In this document: piece after piece, positions 23,301 to 32,419 of the stretch
Layout: every line of letters starts with the position of its first letter
Position numbering within the stretch: position 1 is the first letter of the stretch
Made by a program: the position numbers and the translations under genes
Notes under the pieces: model-generated
What the model was told of the DNA's origin: nothing
What the model saw: the letters and a program-made list of their open reading frames with translations, nothing else
The model's database searches: none
DNA from: Macadamia tetraphylla
Lineage: Eukaryota > Streptophyta > Magnoliopsida > Proteales > Proteaceae
Assembly (NCBI GenBank): GCA_022985045.1
Contig: CM040966.1
Span: 44,771,129 to 44,835,128 of the forward strand
DNA: 64,000 nucleotides
Direction: 5' to 3'

Positions 23301-26300
23301 AGAATAGTGTAAAGTTCCAGACGGATGCCAAGAAGAATGGACAGTGAACAACTCTAAAAATTTCCCTCAGTCTGATCGCTGGATTCTCCAGTTCAACACT
23401 AGCACATAATTAGAAAGTATATGATAAAATTTGTACCAAGAACTTCTTAATCCAATTACAGTTCAGGTTCTAAGCCAGGTTGAAGGCAGCATCTGTCCAC
23501 CTCTTGGAACTCCCAAAGTTACACAATAATCTAATGGTTAGATTGTCGATTACGTGCTATTGAAGTTGCAGCCAGAAAACTTCCCAAACAAGGAACCATA
23601 GGGGTTGAATAAGTCTTTAAACTTAGCTGCTGTGGATGGATCAATGAAGTACACTTAACGCAAATAAACAGCAGCAACAACAAGGTATATTGAAGGCTTG
23701 GTAACTCTGTTGGGGCTTTGTTGCAGGATTAACAAAATAGAAACTAAGAAGAAAGGATAGAAGAGAAGGGAAAGGAAGAAGGGGGTTATGAATCATATGA
23801 CTAAGGCCTCTCACCTATGGCGTTGGTCAGTCTTTAACTAACCAATGGTCTCGCACCATGACTTTCTCACACATAGAGGTGTCAATTCCAGCCTGAACCA
23901 ATCAGACTGACCAAAACAACCAGTTCAGCTTGAACCAAAAAGAACCCTTATCAGTTTGGTTTGGGGTTGGGGTTTTATGAAACTGTTAGAAACAAAACGG
24001 ACCAGCCAAAATGACAGAAACCTGGATGAGCTGATAAAAGTGGAAAAAATTAAATAAAAAACAATATTTTCAGTATTTTATTGAGGCATATATATGAAAA
24101 AACTGAAAACGAACCTGTTGCGCCTGATAATGGCACAAGAAGAGACCGTTAAGTCAACCGCACCGAAACCGAATTTTGGCTTAATGGTTTGGCCTATTAC
24201 CAGCCCAAAACCAGTTCGGCTTGACTGAAACCGGACAGACCGACCGATTGACACCCCCACTCACACAGCAACAATCAACAAGCCTTTTTTTTCCTTCAAT
24301 ACTCAAATCATGAGGGGCTGTAGGACAGCTCCTATTTTATTAATAACTTCTAAAACTCACCTCTTGAATGGTGAGGGAATCCACTACTGCATTTCATGGA
24401 AGTCGCTTAAAGGGATCCCTTAATGGGCCCAAACTTGGCCCATTAGTTGGGCTTAATACTTATTCAAGTCACAAGGGCTTTTATGCTGGCCCCGGTAGTC
24501 CATTGCTGGCCCATATGGGGGGCCAAGGATGGGCTGGCCCGAAGAGGTTCAGGACTGGCTATTGCATAGTTCGTATGGTGTTTAGGCGACCCAAGGCGTT
24601 GGGCGACACCAACAAGGTGACCAGGTCGATCAAGGCGCCCGGTCGCCTAGTCGACGCCTTGAGCACTATGATTTGCTATTGCTGTTGGTTCTTCCTCCAT
24701 TGACCTACATCACTTAAGGTTTTGACCGTAATGGCAGTCAAACTTTGTTATATTCGGTGTTTAATTGCTTAAGTTTCCAAGATGATACATGAAAGTGGTA
24801 CAATCCTCAAAGAGTTTCAGCCCTCAGCAGGCTAGCCTTTCGCTATGATGAAGTGAGGCCAATCTTGGGTCGAATTTCAGCTGTCACACCTGTTTTTGTG
24901 GTACATGGACTCCTTAATGAGTTTCAGCCCTCAATATCTGTGGATGATTTCAGTGGGAGATAAGACTCTAACCAAAATCCAAATCCCTAAAGGGTTGTGA
25001 AGTGTGGACAAGAACTTGTATCTGTTACAAAATTTCCATTTGTGAAAGTGGGGGTGCCTTTTATAGGAATTTTCATGTAACAATCTCCTTATGGTGAAGG
25101 GGTCCACTTACCTTAAGTCGAAAGAGAAGCCCAATGGACCATTGATTTATCGCCCATGCACAACTAAATTTGGGTCCATTAGTGGCCTTTGTGAGCCTAC
25201 TTAAATTTTTGGCCTTTAACGGAGTGTTGTCCCCATTTTATGGATGCTGGCTTCTTAACAGTGAGACATATTTATGGGTTAATGGCTTTGATGGACTTGG
25301 GTTTCATTTGGTTGGTGTGGGGTCTGTTTCTCGGGCATGAAGCCTTGTTCAAACCAGGCAATTTATGGATTTTACCATTGACAAAATTTTCTATGCTTAT
25401 AGTCTTCTACATTCACACTTCACAGAAAACTATAGCATGTTTTGTCATTAAGATTTGAGGTCTCATAGCCAATGTTTAGGAACTCTTATGGAACCTGATA
25501 TCTGAAATACAAATCTTTTTCCTCTGATGTCGAAGTGAGCAAGGTATCTTTATGGTACTTATCCTGTCGATTTGATGAGCAAGACGAGCACCCTCCCATC
25601 CCCACATCCACACCCCCCCCCCTCCCGGGAATAAAAAAGAAGCAAGTAACTTTTGTAAGCCTGGATTGTTTTCTATATGGTTAGTTGAGGGCTTTTCTTT
25701 TGCGTTTCAGTGGGTTATTATTGTTCTATCATTCAAATGATCTGTTATTTTTTGACGAATGGCTTTATGGTTAAACCTGAGCTAGTCACTGTAAATATTT
25801 TTCTTACAGTTTCCCCTTCTATTTATTCCTTTTTTTCTTCTTTTAAATTCTTCTGTTCTTATGTTTTTTAAACAGGAAGGAGTGAACATTCTGGCTGTTA
25901 ATTATGGTTCTCCTGGGGCATGCCAGTATCCTCGGCCACTGAAACTTGTAATTATGATGCCCCTTTTCATTTTAGTCAACTTCTCTTTGTATTTTGCTTA
26001 TGTGCAGCTTCCTACCTAAGAGAATAAATGCAATTGGAATGTGGTTTCCAATTTTTGGTTATTTATTTATTTGTTCAATATTGGGTGCTTTTTTTGGGGC
26101 GCGGGGTTGGTAGTGGTTTTTGCCCGGCTTTCCTTTGAGTAGAGGTTAGGGAAGAGTTGAAAATTGATAATGTATAATCTCATTCAGGTGCGTAATTGGG
26201 TAGGGAAGGTGCTTTATGTTAGGGATGACAGTAAGCAGCATAGAAGTTTTTTTTAGATATTTGGGGTCAACCATAAATAAAGATAGTGACATAGTTGATG

Positions 26301-29300
26301 ATGTTTCACAGAGAATTAAAGTGGGATGGATGAAGAGGAGAGGTGCATCCGGAGTGTTGTGTGACTGGTGCATCCCTTTAAAGCTTAAGGGAAAATTCTA
26401 TGGGACTGTCGTGTAGCCATCTATGATGTATGGGGCGGAATGTTAGGCAGTTAAGAAGTGTCATATAAAGAAGCTAATGTAGAACCAGGATTAGCAAGGC
26501 CAACCTAATCCCAAACTGCAGGATTTTTAATCAAAAGAACTACCATATAACCGTAGCAGAATAGAAAAACAAACAGATCAGAACTGAGGAAGAAAACATA
26601 TCTGTAAATCGGAGTTTCGAATCCAGAAACTGGAATTTATGAGATCAGAATATAACCCAGATTAAAGGACTAAATCAGATATATGAATAGGGTCATAACA
26701 GATCATGAATCGTGAACAAGCATCCATAGAAATCAGAAATAACCAGACGTATCTATCGATCTCAGAAAACAGAACAGATTAGGTCAAAATATCCAATAGG
26801 GCAGAACTGTGGGTGATTTGTGTAGCAGACCATCCAGTGGTCTGATGGGGCCCAAACTGTGATCTAACCACCTTCAGATGGGGCCTAACACTTGACCAAA
26901 AGATGGAGATAATCAGGTGGTTAAAAGCCCTTGAATCAGGAATGGATTTGGGAACAAGAAAGAGAGTTTCAGAACTGGAAAATAGAAAGTACTGCTGATC
27001 AGTAGAGTGGTTTACCTGGGATGAATTGAAATGGAATTTGATACCTTGGAGTGCTTGAAAACAGTAAGAGAAAAGATAATGAAGTAGAAGAGGACCTGTC
27101 GGGCTTCCCACCGCAGATAATCAATTGAATCAAACACCAATTCCATGAACCTTGATCAAACACAAGACATAAGACAATAGCAGCAACCATTAATTTGTTT
27201 ATCAAAATCATTCTTCAGCTTTAGGAGCTTCCTCTTCTTTATTTATAATGATGGGGGAGGGAATTACAAAATAGACGGTTCCTTAAAAGGAAACCTTCAT
27301 TTAGTCTCTTAATATAATACTTACCAAAAACTGAAATATGTAACTAACTACTAATGACTTGACTCAACTAATAATATGACTCCGAAGGAAACAAATATAA
27401 CTTAAATCAAACCCAACTTAAAAAGGAAACTACTGAAAAAGGAAACAAACTAGTAATCCTGTATGCAACCTTAGAGTCCCTCTTTTAGACCCATAAAAGT
27501 GGCCTATTACACTCATAACACATGGGATCAAAGGCCCAACATGTGTGGAACCCAACCCTAGGCTTATTCCTAATAAAACAAGCATAGTTTGGTGAAGAAT
27601 CTGCATCGGAAGCTATATGTAGCTAAGATAAGGTTGCTAAGATGGATGAACGGCAAAACTAGGAAGAATGAAGTAAAGAATGAGCATATTAGAGCTGATT
27701 TGGGAGTTGCCACGATCAATGAAAATGATGCAGTTGGGCATGGGAAAAATTGGGGTTAATTTAGTATTTTGATTATTAATTTGTTTCCTTATTTGTAGAG
27801 TAGGGTGTCCATCAAGTAAGTTGGGAGATTTTATTTCAATCACTAATTTAGGTTAGTTTCCATGGTTAGGTTTTGATTTTCCTTTATATAGCCAAGTAAC
27901 ATGGTAGAGGAGGACATATTTGAAGTTTTGAGAAATTGAAAATTTGAATGAAGCTGAGCTAAAAGAGATAGAGGCAGGCCTAAAATGATCATAGGTGAAG
28001 TGATGAGGAATGACATGCATAGTCTCGGCCTTTTCCTTGTCCAAGTATGACCTTGGATAGAACCCATTGGAGGGCAAGGATCCATGTAACTGATTCCATT
28101 TAGCTGAGATTCTCCTGCCTTGTTGGGTTGTGCCTCTTTCCTCTTACTATTGTCCATTTTTTTTCTCTTTTTTGGCATGGATCCATGTAGCCGGCCTCAT
28201 TAAGTTGGGATAAAGCTGAGTTTTTTGTTGTTGTTGGTGGTGGTGGTGGAGTGGGGGTTAGGCAAAGCAAAGAAGAATTTATTGATAGAAAGAGGAAAAG
28301 AAAAGAATGTACATGTATCTCAGCATGGCATCAAACTGGAAGGATCTGTACATTAGCAAGATGTCTTACAGAAAAAGTCAATGATAAACAGTTGAATATA
28401 TCTCTCCTTTGGCAAATCGTGGATGACTTTAACTAGCTTTTACCTGTTGGTGAACCTTATAGAACCTTAAATTTTTTTGTAGATAGAGCCCATCTCATTA
28501 CCAGAGATCTAATGACCATAAATAAAACCTGGCTAGCTTCTGGATTTTTATTGAAAGTTATCTATTCCTTTCCCTTCCACAAACCCAGCTAATCCCATAC
28601 AACAGTAGTTTCCATAGCACAGTAGATCTTTGGGAATTGGGATTGAATCTCGCTTAGATCATGCTGTAATTATAATTGTAGTTAAGAATGGGGATTCAAA
28701 ATAACATTGAAAGGTCTCACATGATATCCCCTAATCTGATGAATGAGTATTGCAATTATACATATAACACTTGTTGGTTAGCTTGAGGCCCTTAAATCTG
28801 GAGTTCAGTGAAGAATCTCTAGGAATCAGTAAAAGGGTTTTGGAAGGGTGGAGATCAGAGATTGGCTTGGGATCCAAGGAGAAGTCGATATTGAAGACTG
28901 GCAGGGGGTCGAAGGTTAAAAATCTGAATTGGCTAGGATATAATCTCCTTTCCCTGTGCAAGTATGTTCTAGTTTCGTGCTTTCTTTGTTGTTTTGTACT
29001 TTTTCTTGTTCCCAATTCTTCTCTACATGATGAGGTTTGCTAGGCTGAAAAGACAACACTAGAAAACCTAACAGAAAAATGCTGGAATTGGCTAAGATAA
29101 AATCTCTTTTCCCTGTGCAAATATGTCATAGTTTCATACTTGCTTTGGTGTTAACTTTTTTTTTTTTTGTTCCTGATTCTTCTCTAGGTGATGTGGTTTT
29201 CTAGGCTGAAAAGACAACACAAGAAACCCTCACAGGAATAAAAAAACTGAAATCACAGTGCTAAAAGTATGTGAAGGAAACTTGGACAGCAAAGATCTCT

Positions 29301-31405
29301 CAATCCCTACAACTGATGGGGCTGAAACTTGGACTGATTGGAGGCTCTAATGGGTTGGAAAGTGCCTAAAATATCAAGGCCGACCAATGGTTGAATTGGA
29401 AGAAACAAGTACCAACAGAAAATAGAGACTCGATATAAACAGAAATTAGTTAGTCATAAAATGATCCGTCACTTTCAATCCACTTATCAGATGACTACCA
29501 GACTTTGGTCAATTCTAGTGAATAGAGAGAGGAAGACTAAAAAAAATTGAAGCCTATCCAATGGTTAGATTAAGAGAGACATTAAGATTAAGTCTTTTTT
29601 TTTTTTAATTAAGTTACTGACATCAAATAGGCTAAAGCAGAAATTGCATTAGAAGTAGAACAGGAGGCAAAACCTGCAGAAACAATGGTTGACAGAAAAG
29701 TATCTCAAGAATAACAAAGAGAGCATAAGAAGGAAGAATATCACCTAAGGTTACCCAAGGTAAGAGAGAAAGGGTGCTGGAAGTCAATATAACAATAAGT
29801 AAGAATATGAAAGAGAAAGAGAAAGAAGAAAGGTGGAAGAACGAAAAGAAGGATATGGCTTAGTTTTATGTACTTCTAAAGCAAGTGAACTGTCCCAAGT
29901 ATACTGGCTGGGGTGGGGGTAGGTAGGGTACATACATAGCTTTTTTGCCACTTTTTTCTTTTTCGTTCTTCATTTACATTATTATTTTTTATGGGGGAGT
30001 GGGTGTTAGGTGCACTGATTAACTTCTACTTTGACATCATTATTCAGCCAGCAAAGTGGTCATTCAACTCCCACACGGTCTTGAAGAACAGCGAGCAGGC
30101 ACCGAGGTAATATGCCCGGCTTATTAGTTTTCTTTTTGTGTTGTCCACTTATTGAATTGGAAGATACAGAATAAGAATTGTGTGGTGGTAAATGGTGCCT
30201 TTACATCTGTGAATCAGTCCATAGGATGCTGCAGGTTCCTTAAAAGTTCTTTGGAATTTGTGAGAAGCATAATAACTTAACTCTGTTTTCATCCCTTGGG
30301 TTGTGGGCAAGTTCCTTGGTGGTTGGCATTTTTCTAGTCTTGTTTGCCATAGATGTGGATATTCTTAAGAGTAACATATCCTGGATGATCTTGTTAACAA
30401 TGGGGTTTTTGGAACATCTTTGTACAATGGGATGCTGTTCCTGAATTCCTGGGCTCCTAGTCTACAAGCTTTGGGTGACTCTTTACTATTTTTGTCATCC
30501 ACCCATCTCTAGGTCTCTCATTTGGCTTGTGCACTCTCAGCCAAGGCTGGGTGTCCGTTCCTACTAGAGTCCTGACTCAAGCCGGACCTCTTGCCTGGAT
30601 GGTTTTACTGAACCTGGCCTGAGGCGTATTTGCTAATGTCTTGGGCAAAGTTGCTGTGGAATCAAGTTGATGGTCTCAACCATTAACTCCATGTCTAGAC
30701 CAGATGTTGGTTGGGGATTGAAATTCAGACAGAGGTCCAGTCCATGAGCTCACTAGACAAAATCCTGGTTCTTCAAGACACTCTCAGAAGTCTGATTAGC
30801 CACCCAGCTCAGTAAAAGAGTCACAGCTTTCAAGTAGTTCGGCAGAAATGCTGGTTTCTAATATGGCGGAGTGGAAGCATTTCCCCATATCAAGCTGGTT
30901 TTTCCTTTAATGTGCCTTAATGATTGGCCAGTGATTTGGCTGTTCCAACTTGTTTCTGGTACAGGAAATTTTCCTTCCGAGTCTTTGTAGTGAACTTTTG
31001 TGATTCGTCTATTGTGATTAACATCTACTGAAAATGGTTGTTTGGTTTTTCGCAGAGCTCCTGCTTTTGTAGAGGAAACTCTTGTTGGGGAGAATGGGGA
31101 GGGTGAAGGAATAAAGCCACCAGAGAAATCCTTTTGGGCAAAATACGTGAGTAATATAATTCTATACCTCTCGATTTTTTTAAATTGTGCCTCTTATATT
31201 CTTATTACCACTTCTAAGACCCATTTACCTTTATTTTTTTCCTTTTCTGTTCCAGTGGATGTATCTTATCCCTCTAGGACTTATTGTCATGAATACCATC
31301 ACCCAAGCTATGAACATGCCCGAGGAACAGGCGAGTGGACAGGCCAGCTCTCAAACACAAACGGTACAACAGCGACCCCCCGGTTCCGCCGTGCGAAGAA
31401 GATGA
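7996..31405 (+). CDS. EMC10: ER membrane protein complex subunit 10 (EMC10), eight exons
   Basis: Spliced CDS: 7996-8307, 8457-8519, 8610-8705, 17808-17855, 25876-25947, 30048-30106, 31056-31146, 31256-31405; 891 nt, 296 aa, no stop or frameshift. EMC10 is a luminal/membrane subunit of the complex that inserts and folds multipass ER membrane proteins. The N-terminus (residues about 8-28) is a hydrophobic signal peptide; an acidic stretch follows; the luminal domain carries two cysteines (about C159 and C189) at places conserved with animal EMC10, plausibly a disulfide. The FWAKYWMYLIPLGLIVMN stretch (about 243-260) is the C-terminal membrane anchor, whose FxAKYWMY start is the family hallmark. 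The tail ends RRR. I chose ATG 7996 because it starts the signal peptide; an in-frame ATG 25 codons upstream is less likely. All introns are GT-AG; six are phase 0 and intron 6 is phase 2. Introns are packed with transposons but the exons are intact. Confidence 0.93.
8457..8519 (+). CDS. EMC10: EMC10 exon 2
   Basis: 21 codons (TLTKLRFSRNGF...EEFK) between TTTCAG and GTAACT. Intron 2 is 90 bp (8520-8609). Confidence 0.9.
8610..8705 (+). CDS. EMC10: EMC10 exon 3
   Basis: 32 codons (KLLKNDDFYRIRVPSNV...SSVKA) between TTCTGCAG and GTAAGT. The YRIRVP phrase matches the YRVRIP region of animal EMC10. Confidence 0.93.
9565..10270 (+). repeat. Probable solo LTR or small LTR element in EMC10 intron 3
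   Basis: It starts TGATGTAGATCC at 9565, has a clear TATAAATAGAGG box at 9900, then a transcript-like region with AATAAACAAAG at about 9942. This is the layout of a copia-type LTR. The right border is not certain; I see no clear CA end or target duplication. Confidence 0.5.
10271..10649. other. Intron 3 segment, unassigned
   Basis: T/G-rich sequence (10400-10560) with open frames on both strands but no recognisable protein. It could be the tail of the preceding element. A possible target duplication for the next LTR (GAGAG) ends it at 10645-10649. Confidence 0.3.
10650..13670 (-). mobile_element. Ty3/gypsy solo LTR, 3.0 kb, in EMC10 intron 3
   Basis: Plus strand TGTCTACACCC at 10650 to GGGTGTTACA at 13670; read on the minus strand TGTAACACCC...GTAGACA. 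Its length (3,021 bp) nearly equals the LTR at 34564-37575 (3,012 bp). The two match in layout: a GTGAGGGGGTGGGG(C)AAGCA stretch (11190-11215), TATATAAAGG on the minus strand at 13146-13137, and GC-rich motif blocks at 13383-13436 and 12285-12335. Flanks GAGAG (10645-10649) and TAGAG (13671-13675) look like a 5-bp target duplication with one change. No internal coding sequence, hence solo. Confidence 0.75.
13154..13179. repeat. 10-bp inverted repeat near the LTR TATA box
   Basis: CCAAACAGAC-TTAAGG-GTCTGTTTGG: perfect 10-bp arms and a 6-bp loop, just upstream (minus-strand sense) of the TATA box of the solo LTR. The LTR at 34564-37575 keeps only one arm (GGGTCTGTTTGG, about 37010). Confidence 0.7.
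13742..14510 (+). repeat. LTR-like element, copy 1 (shared with 27726-27947)
   Basis: It begins TGATGCAGTTGGGC at 13742 and for about 245 bp follows the sequence at 27726-27947, ending in the shared word TTGAAAATTTGAATGAA. It then continues into a T-rich leader-like region to about 14510. A CTTTAAATTTGG box at about 13895 may be the promoter. Borders are approximate. Lies in EMC10 intron 3. Confidence 0.45.
15058..15697 (+). repeat. Probable solo LTR in EMC10 intron 3
   Basis: Starts TGATGTGGAGC at 15058, has a TATATATTTG box at about 15391 and a possible ...TTCTACA end at 15697. This resembles the other TGATG-starting LTRs here. No target duplication found, so the borders are tentative. Confidence 0.4.
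15698..16694. other. Intron 3 segment, unassigned
   Basis: No coding signal recognised. Contains a short ATAAG/ATATAAG microsatellite at about 16165-16190 and otherwise ordinary A/T-rich intron sequence. Confidence 0.4.
16698..17131. mobile_element. Tourist-like (PIF/Harbinger) MITE, 434 bp
   Basis: Terminal inverted repeats GGCACCGTTTG...CAAACGGTGCC, flanked by the 3-bp duplication TAA (16695-16697 and 17132-17134), the PIF/Harbinger signature. The inside is rich in TTTCTAGAAA-like words in both orientations (GTTTCTAGAA, TTTCTAGAAACG), giving open frames on both strands. No transposase. In EMC10 intron 3. Confidence 0.75.
17135..17807. other. Distal part of EMC10 intron 3
   Basis: No element recognised. 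Ends with the TTTTTGTTTTGTTTCAG acceptor of exon 4. Confidence 0.5.
17808..17855 (+). CDS. EMC10: EMC10 exon 4 (micro-exon)
   Basis: 16 codons (RCLLRETLDEHFVIHM) between TTTCAG and GTAATA. It aligns with the cysteine-containing ACSL..SHL..QLTLHV region of animal EMC10. It follows a 9.1 kb intron and precedes an 8.0 kb intron. Confidence 0.9.
17856..19097. other. Proximal part of EMC10 intron 4
   Basis: About 1.2 kb of intron sequence. No convincing ORF, terminal repeat or known domain seen. Confidence 0.5.
19098..20097 (-). repeat. Probable solo LTR, 1.0 kb, in EMC10 intron 4
   Basis: Minus strand TGATGGGGAAATC...CCCCCTACATCA, with TGATG/CATCA ends; T-rich plant copia-type U3 when read on the minus strand, with GTTTATAGTTG near 19670. 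Contains a G9 run at 19529-19537. A similar word GTAGGG(GG)TTAC lies at both ends, which may be the target duplication or part of the LTR. Confidence 0.5.
20098..20960. other. EMC10 intron 4 segment, unassigned
   Basis: Contains an A-run (20550-20560) and several short open frames without similarity that I recognise. Confidence 0.35.
21120..21673 (-). repeat. Fragment of a gypsy-type LTR
   Basis: Ends on the plus strand in GGTTGTTACA (21673), like the starts (minus strand TGTAACA) of the other gypsy LTRs here. A GC-rich block with GCCAGTTAACTGGC, ACAGGCTGCCC and CCGGTCGACC words lies at 21510-21635, the position of block I in the other LTRs. The left border is not visible. Confidence 0.4.
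21952..22731. mobile_element. MULE-type MITE (762 bp) with 9-bp target duplication
   Basis: Element 21961-22722 flanked by CTCGTACCC (21952-21960) and CTTGTACCC (22723-22731), 8 of 9 identical. Ends are inverted: AGGATTAAAGTATC on the left and TGGTTTAAAGTATC (complement) on the right, each followed by GATACCGATA/TATCGGTATC-rich subterminal DNA. A 9-bp duplication points to the Mutator superfamily. Non-coding. It interrupts the gypsy gag remnant in EMC10 intron 4. Confidence 0.7.
22350..22510. repeat. GATACTCACCGATACGTACC minisatellite in the MITE
   Basis: About eight degenerate copies of a roughly 20-bp unit built from CGATACGTACCGATACTCAC words. CGATACGTATCG-like units are nearly self-complementary, so both strands are open and give tyrosine/arginine-rich repeats that are not proteins. 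Confidence 0.75.
22918..23865 (-). repeat. Probable 5' LTR of the gypsy remnant
   Basis: Inferred from its position next to the primer binding site (minus-strand LTR end GAAACCA at 22918). Non-coding. Its far border was not found and it may continue past the hAT MITE to about 24300. Confidence 0.35.
23866..24267. mobile_element. hAT-type MITE (386 bp) with perfect 8-bp duplication
   Basis: CTCACACA occurs exactly at 23866-23873 and 24260-24267. Between them the element 23874-24259 has inverted ends TAGAGGTGTCAAT and TGGGGGTGTCAAT (11 of 13 matching). An 8-bp duplication and the GGGGTGTCAA end are typical of hAT non-autonomous elements. The inside holds CGGTT/AACCG words and no transposase. 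Confidence 0.85.
24268..25875. other. Distal part of EMC10 intron 4
   Basis: No gene recognised. 24470-24540 has palindromic GGCC words (CTGGCCC...GGGCCAAGG); 25610-25626 has a C-run. Ends with the AACAG acceptor of exon 5. Confidence 0.4.
25876..25947 (+). CDS. EMC10: EMC10 exon 5
   Basis: 24 codons (EGVNILAVNYGSPGACQYPR...) between AAACAG and GTAATT. It contains the second conserved cysteine in a PGAC context (PGGC in animals). Confidence 0.92.
26484..27614 (-). repeat. LTR-like insertion within the RTE LINE
   Basis: About 1.1 kb between two copies of ATGTAG (26478-26483 and about 27616-27621), which join the RTE frame when removed. Read on the minus strand it has a plant LTR look: GATGCAGATTC near the start, T-rich U3 and a TTATAAATAAAG box at about 27248. 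No coding sequence. The ends are not a clean TG...CA. Confidence 0.5.
27724..27947 (+). repeat. Small LTR-like insertion, copy 2 (shared with 13742)
   Basis: About 224 bp, starting (A)ATGATGCAGTTGGGC and ending GAAAATTTGA, flanked by ATGAA (27719-27723 and 27948-27952). Removing it restores the RTE reading ...VATINEKL. It matches the first 245 bp of the unit at 13742. A CTTTATATAGCC box lies at about 27880. Compact size recalls TRIM/SMART LTRs. Confidence 0.55.
28920..29235. repeat. Tandem duplication, about 159-bp period
   Basis: Two copies starting at 28929 and 29088 (TTGGCTAGGATATAATCTCC / TTGGCTAAGATAAAATCTCT) and both ending in GGCTGAAAAGACAACAC...GAAA. Diverged by roughly 15%. The second copy holds an extra T-run. 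Intron 5. Confidence 0.8.
29236..30047. other. Distal part of EMC10 intron 5
   Basis: Purine-rich stretch (29690-29860, GAAAGAGAAAGAG) and otherwise unassigned. Ends with the ATTCAG acceptor of exon 6. Confidence 0.4.
30048..30106 (+). CDS. EMC10: EMC10 exon 6
   Basis: 59 nt (PAKWSFNSHTVLKNSEQAP plus two bases of an arginine codon), between ATTCAG and GTAATA; intron phase 2. Intron 6 (30107-31055, 949 bp) shows no recognisable insertion. Confidence 0.9.
31056..31146 (+). CDS. EMC10: EMC10 exon 7
   Basis: 91 nt completing the split arginine codon and ending ...PPEKSFWAKY at the membrane border; between TTTCGCAG and GTGAGT. Intron 7 is 109 bp (31147-31255). Confidence 0.93.
31256..31405 (+). 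CDS. EMC10: EMC10 exon 8 with stop
   Basis: 49 codons plus TGA. Encodes the transmembrane helix (WMYLIPLGLIVMN) and a Q/S-rich cytosolic tail ending in three arginines. The 3' UTR probably runs to about 31700; no strong AATAAA is seen, only weak A/T-rich candidates. Confidence 0.93.
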   Translation, partial: WMYLIPLGLIVMNTITQAMNMPEEQASGQASSQTQTVQQRPPGSAVRRR

Positions 31406-32419
31406 CAGCCAGAGACCATTACATAGAACTCACCTGAAGTCAAGGTTACATCATTCAAGGGCCGATCCACACAACATTCGACACCATGGATCTTCAGAAG
31501 CAACCCAAAATCCATCAGAGAAGGTTTTAGAAATCTTGAGATCCGTGTTGGGAAAGTTAATCCAATTGGAACTTGATCAGATGCAACTTGACCTTGTAAT
31601 AACATTGGACATTTTTCTCAGGTTTTCCCAGGTTTGCTAAGTATTTGCCTCTTGACGTTTTTCCTTCTACCAAACCAGTTATGATTTATGTACTGGTGTA
31701 ATAACATGATATAAACCTGTCACCATGTTCTATCTTTTGATGATATTAGGGATTTCATTCCTGGAAAAAGGTTTTCTATTGTATCTTTGTTCTTCGATGT
31801 GATGGTCTGATGTGGCTAGTAAGCATCGTCTAGTCCATTTTTGTGGCTAATCAAAGTTGTGGACACTATCTATTTTTCATGTTCTTCCTGCATTTTTAGC
31901 TATTGAATTGGTTGAGTGCTAAAATCGTATGATCACCTAGGAAAGCAGTTTCACTTCATTATGATTTTTTTTTTCAGTTGGAGTGAAGGGATATTTCTTG
32001 TGAAATCACTTTTGAAGGATCTCTACCAAATCTTTTTTCTTCCTTTGGCTCCACCTATGCCCTCCTCACTATGCCCGTCTTCCCTCTACACCTCCATCCC
32101 CATCTCCACCTCCATCTCCCCTACCTCTTTGGCTCTGGCTCTCCTGCTTACTCTGTTCCTTTTCCTCCACTCTGCTTCCTCTTGCACAGGTGGCCTGTAC
32201 TCTTGTCTCCCCAACTCCCCGCAGCACCCTCGCTCCCATCACCTGCTGTGCCCGATTGGTGAGTTTTACAGTTTTCCTGTGTTGGTGCTGCATATGACGG
32301 ATTGGTCCTCTCTAGACACAATTCAAAGAGCACAATGGGCTTTCATGAGTTTGTAGAGGCTACAAAAGTCTTGAGGCCTTGTTCAACAACAAAATTTAAA
32401 CAAGAAATCAGTTGTACTA
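31406..32419. other. EMC10 3' UTR and downstream spacer
   Basis: 3' UTR followed by unassigned sequence. 32050-32220 is pyrimidine-rich (CTCCATCTCC words) and creates a 146-codon open frame of low-complexity composition that I do not regard as a gene. Confidence 0.4.

Larger units (their letters stand above)
26220..28255 (+). mobile_element. RTE-clade LINE 3' end, interrupted twice, in EMC10 intron 5
   Basis: Three collinear pieces. 26220-26483: end of the RT region (FFRYLGSTINKD, DDVSQRIKVGWMKRR, LKLKGKFY, MYGAEC). 27615-27720: LLRWMNGKTRK, EHIRADLGVA. 27953-28255: RGRPKM, EVMRNDM, then a 3' tail with GGATCCATGTAGCCGGCC and a (TTG)n/(GGT)n microsatellite (about 28221-28252). This tail is typical of plant RTE elements. 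Insertions at about 26484-27614 and 27724-27947 separate the pieces. Stops throughout. Confidence 0.8.

Noticed and set aside
24368..24703. 111-codon open frame in EMC10 intron 4
   Set aside because: No recognisable similarity, lies in GGCC-palindrome-rich intron DNA, no promoter or splice context.
31916..32356. 146-codon open frame downstream of EMC10
   Set aside because: Pyrimidine-rich low-complexity DNA (CTCCATCTCC words), no domain, opposite frames equally open.
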